A program made the translations under genes and the position numbers. The notes beneath the pieces were generated by a model, which was given only the letters and a program-made list of their open reading frames with translations, made no database searches and had not been told where the DNA came from. Source: an uncultured Prolixibacteraceae bacterium (GTDB lineage Bacteria > Bacteroidota > Bacteroidia > Bacteroidales > Prolixibacteraceae). Taken from it: 64,000 nucleotides of DNA. Positions 63,063 to 64,000 of the stretch are shown here, in pieces; within the stretch, counting starts at the first letter, position 1; each line of letters starts with the position of its first letter. The stretch spans positions 1-64,000 of the forward strand of contig CAJXZG010000019.1 in assembly GCA_913063265.1 (NCBI GenBank). Reading direction: 5' to 3'.

Positions 63063-64000
63063 ATGAACTTAAAACAATTTACCCTTGTGCTTTTTGCAGC
63101 ACTAACAACTATCTCTGTTTTTGCTCAAAACAAAATCATTATCAATGCCGATTTGGGCAAGGAAAAAATCGATAAACACATTTACGGGCACTTCTCTGAA
63201 CACCTCGGCAACTGTATTTATGGCGGTTACTGGGTATCTGAAGAATCGGATATTCCAAATACAAACGGTATTCGGAATGATGTGGTTGATGCACTAAAAG
63301 AAATGGGTATTCCCAACCTGCGCTGGCCGGGAGGTTGTTTTGCCGATGAATACCACTGGAAAGACGGAATTGGTCCACGTGAAGAACGCCCGACAATGAT
63401 TAACACCCACTGGGGCGGAGTTACCGAAGACAATAGTTTTGGAACCCACGAGTTTTTGGAACTTTGCCGGCAACTGGATTGCGAACCGGTTATTTGCGGA
63501 AACCTTGGAAGTGGTACAGTTCAGGAAATGTCGCAATGGGTAGAATATATCAACTCTGATAATATTAGTCCGATGACCGATTTAAGAAAAGCCAACGGAC
63601 AGGAAGAACCTTGGGGTGTTAGATACTGGGGGCTTGGAAATGAAAACTGGGGTTGCGGAGGAGACATGACTGCACAATTCTACACCGATCAAATGAGACG
63701 ATATTCAGTTTATACTAAAAACTATGGTGAAAATCGATTGTATAAAATAGCAGGTGGCCCAAATGCCGCAGACTATAACTGGATGGAAACATTAATGAAA
63801 AACGGAAATCCCGGTCGAAGTTTCCAGGGAGTTTCGCTGCATTTTTATACCATCACTCATAACTGGCGTAACAAGGGTTCGGCTACTCAATTTGATGAAA
63901 AAGAGTATTTCACCACGATGCGCAAAACACTTTTTATGGATGAGCTTTTAAACAATCATATTGCCATTATGGACAAATATGATCCACGGAACCGCGTGGG
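63063..64000 (+). CDS. GH51 alpha-L-arabinofuranosidase, 3' part beyond window
   Basis: About 312 codons visible, running off the right edge. Signal peptide ends VFAQ (about 22). The GH51 barrel is clear: IYGHFSEHLG near residue 40, LRWPGGCFADEYHWKDGIGP near 87 and acid/base Glu 194 in GLGNENWGCGG. The nucleophile Glu should lie beyond the edge. It removes arabinofuranosyl residues from arabinan or pectin side chains, extending the locus from homogalacturonan to branched pectin. It is divergent from the PQQ-like gene; no confident promoter was found in 62840-63062. Confidence 0.92.
   Translation, partial: MNLKQFTLVLFAALTTISVFAQNKIIINADLGKEKIDKHIYGHFSEHLGNCIYGGYWVSEESDIPNTNGIRNDVVDALKEMGIPNLRWPGGCFADEYHWKDGIGPREERPTMINTHWGGVTEDNSFGTHEFLELCRQLDCEPVICGNLGSGTVQEMSQWVEYINSDNISPMTDLRKANGQEEPWGVRYWGLGNENWGCGGDMTAQFYTDQMRRYSVYTKNYGENRLYKIAGGPNAADYNWMETLMKNGNPGRSFQGVSLHFYTITHNWRNKGSATQFDEKEYFTTMRKTLFMDELLNNHIAIMDKYDPRNRV

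Overview
The window comes from an AT-rich member of the Bacteroidota. It carries two SusC/SusD pairs, many lipoprotein signals, type IX secretion (T9SS) C-terminal sorting tails, a hybrid two-component sensor and TAnnTTTG-type promoters. The gene mix resembles a carbohydrate-degrading Marinilabiliales/Prolixibacteraceae-type bacterium, but that placement is inference. No rRNA, tRNA or CRISPR array was seen.

Region A (1-17.2 kb, minus strand) is a polysaccharide utilization locus (PUL). In transcription order it runs SusC, SusD, a duplicated-LamG lipoprotein, hairpins, GH144 lipoprotein, DUF1080 protein, secreted multidomain GH144, GH43, GH3 and a sulfatase cut by the left edge. Two GH144 (endo-beta-1,2-glucanase family) enzymes plus GH3 point to a beta-1,2-glucan-type glucan. 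A divergent single-polypeptide sensor (beta-propeller, Y_Y_Y, one membrane segment, LuxR-type HTH; 17.2-20.1 kb) is the likely regulator. A GH27 enzyme and an unassigned beta-propeller hydrolase follow (20.1-22.9 kb).

Region B (22.9-30.4 kb) is not a PUL. It holds a membrane-anchored AraC-type regulator, a degenerate and an intact CPBP-type membrane protein in tandem, a GC-rich palindromic repeat, a cysteine-less AhpD/CMD-like protein, a serine beta-lactamase-like lipoprotein, an exported Prx6-type peroxiredoxin, and an outer-membrane receptor gene interrupted by one in-frame TAA codon.

Region C (30.6-64 kb) is a large pectin/homogalacturonan PUL. It contains a hybrid two-component system, a 35-aa membrane peptide, SusC, SusD and a beta-helix lipoprotein, then a terminator. 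An enzyme operon follows: two PL1_2-like lyases, a CBM-PL1 lyase, a CE8 methylesterase, a GH28 polygalacturonase and a CE12-like acetylesterase. On the opposite strand are a secreted beta-helix binding protein, an esterase, an 1835-aa CE8 protein with four tandem modules, a GH105 unsaturated-uronyl hydrolase and a PQQ-like propeller protein. A GH51 arabinofuranosidase is cut by the right edge. Together they would bind pectin, deacetylate and demethylate it, cleave the chain outside the cell, import oligomers through SusCD and finish them in the periplasm.

The most interesting signals in region C are a recurring motif (best copies GCGGGAYTATTTTCCCA) in front of five pectin transcription units including the sensor gene, and a 264-bp MITE-like element with a 7-bp target duplication inserted exactly at the stop codon of the giant CE8 gene.
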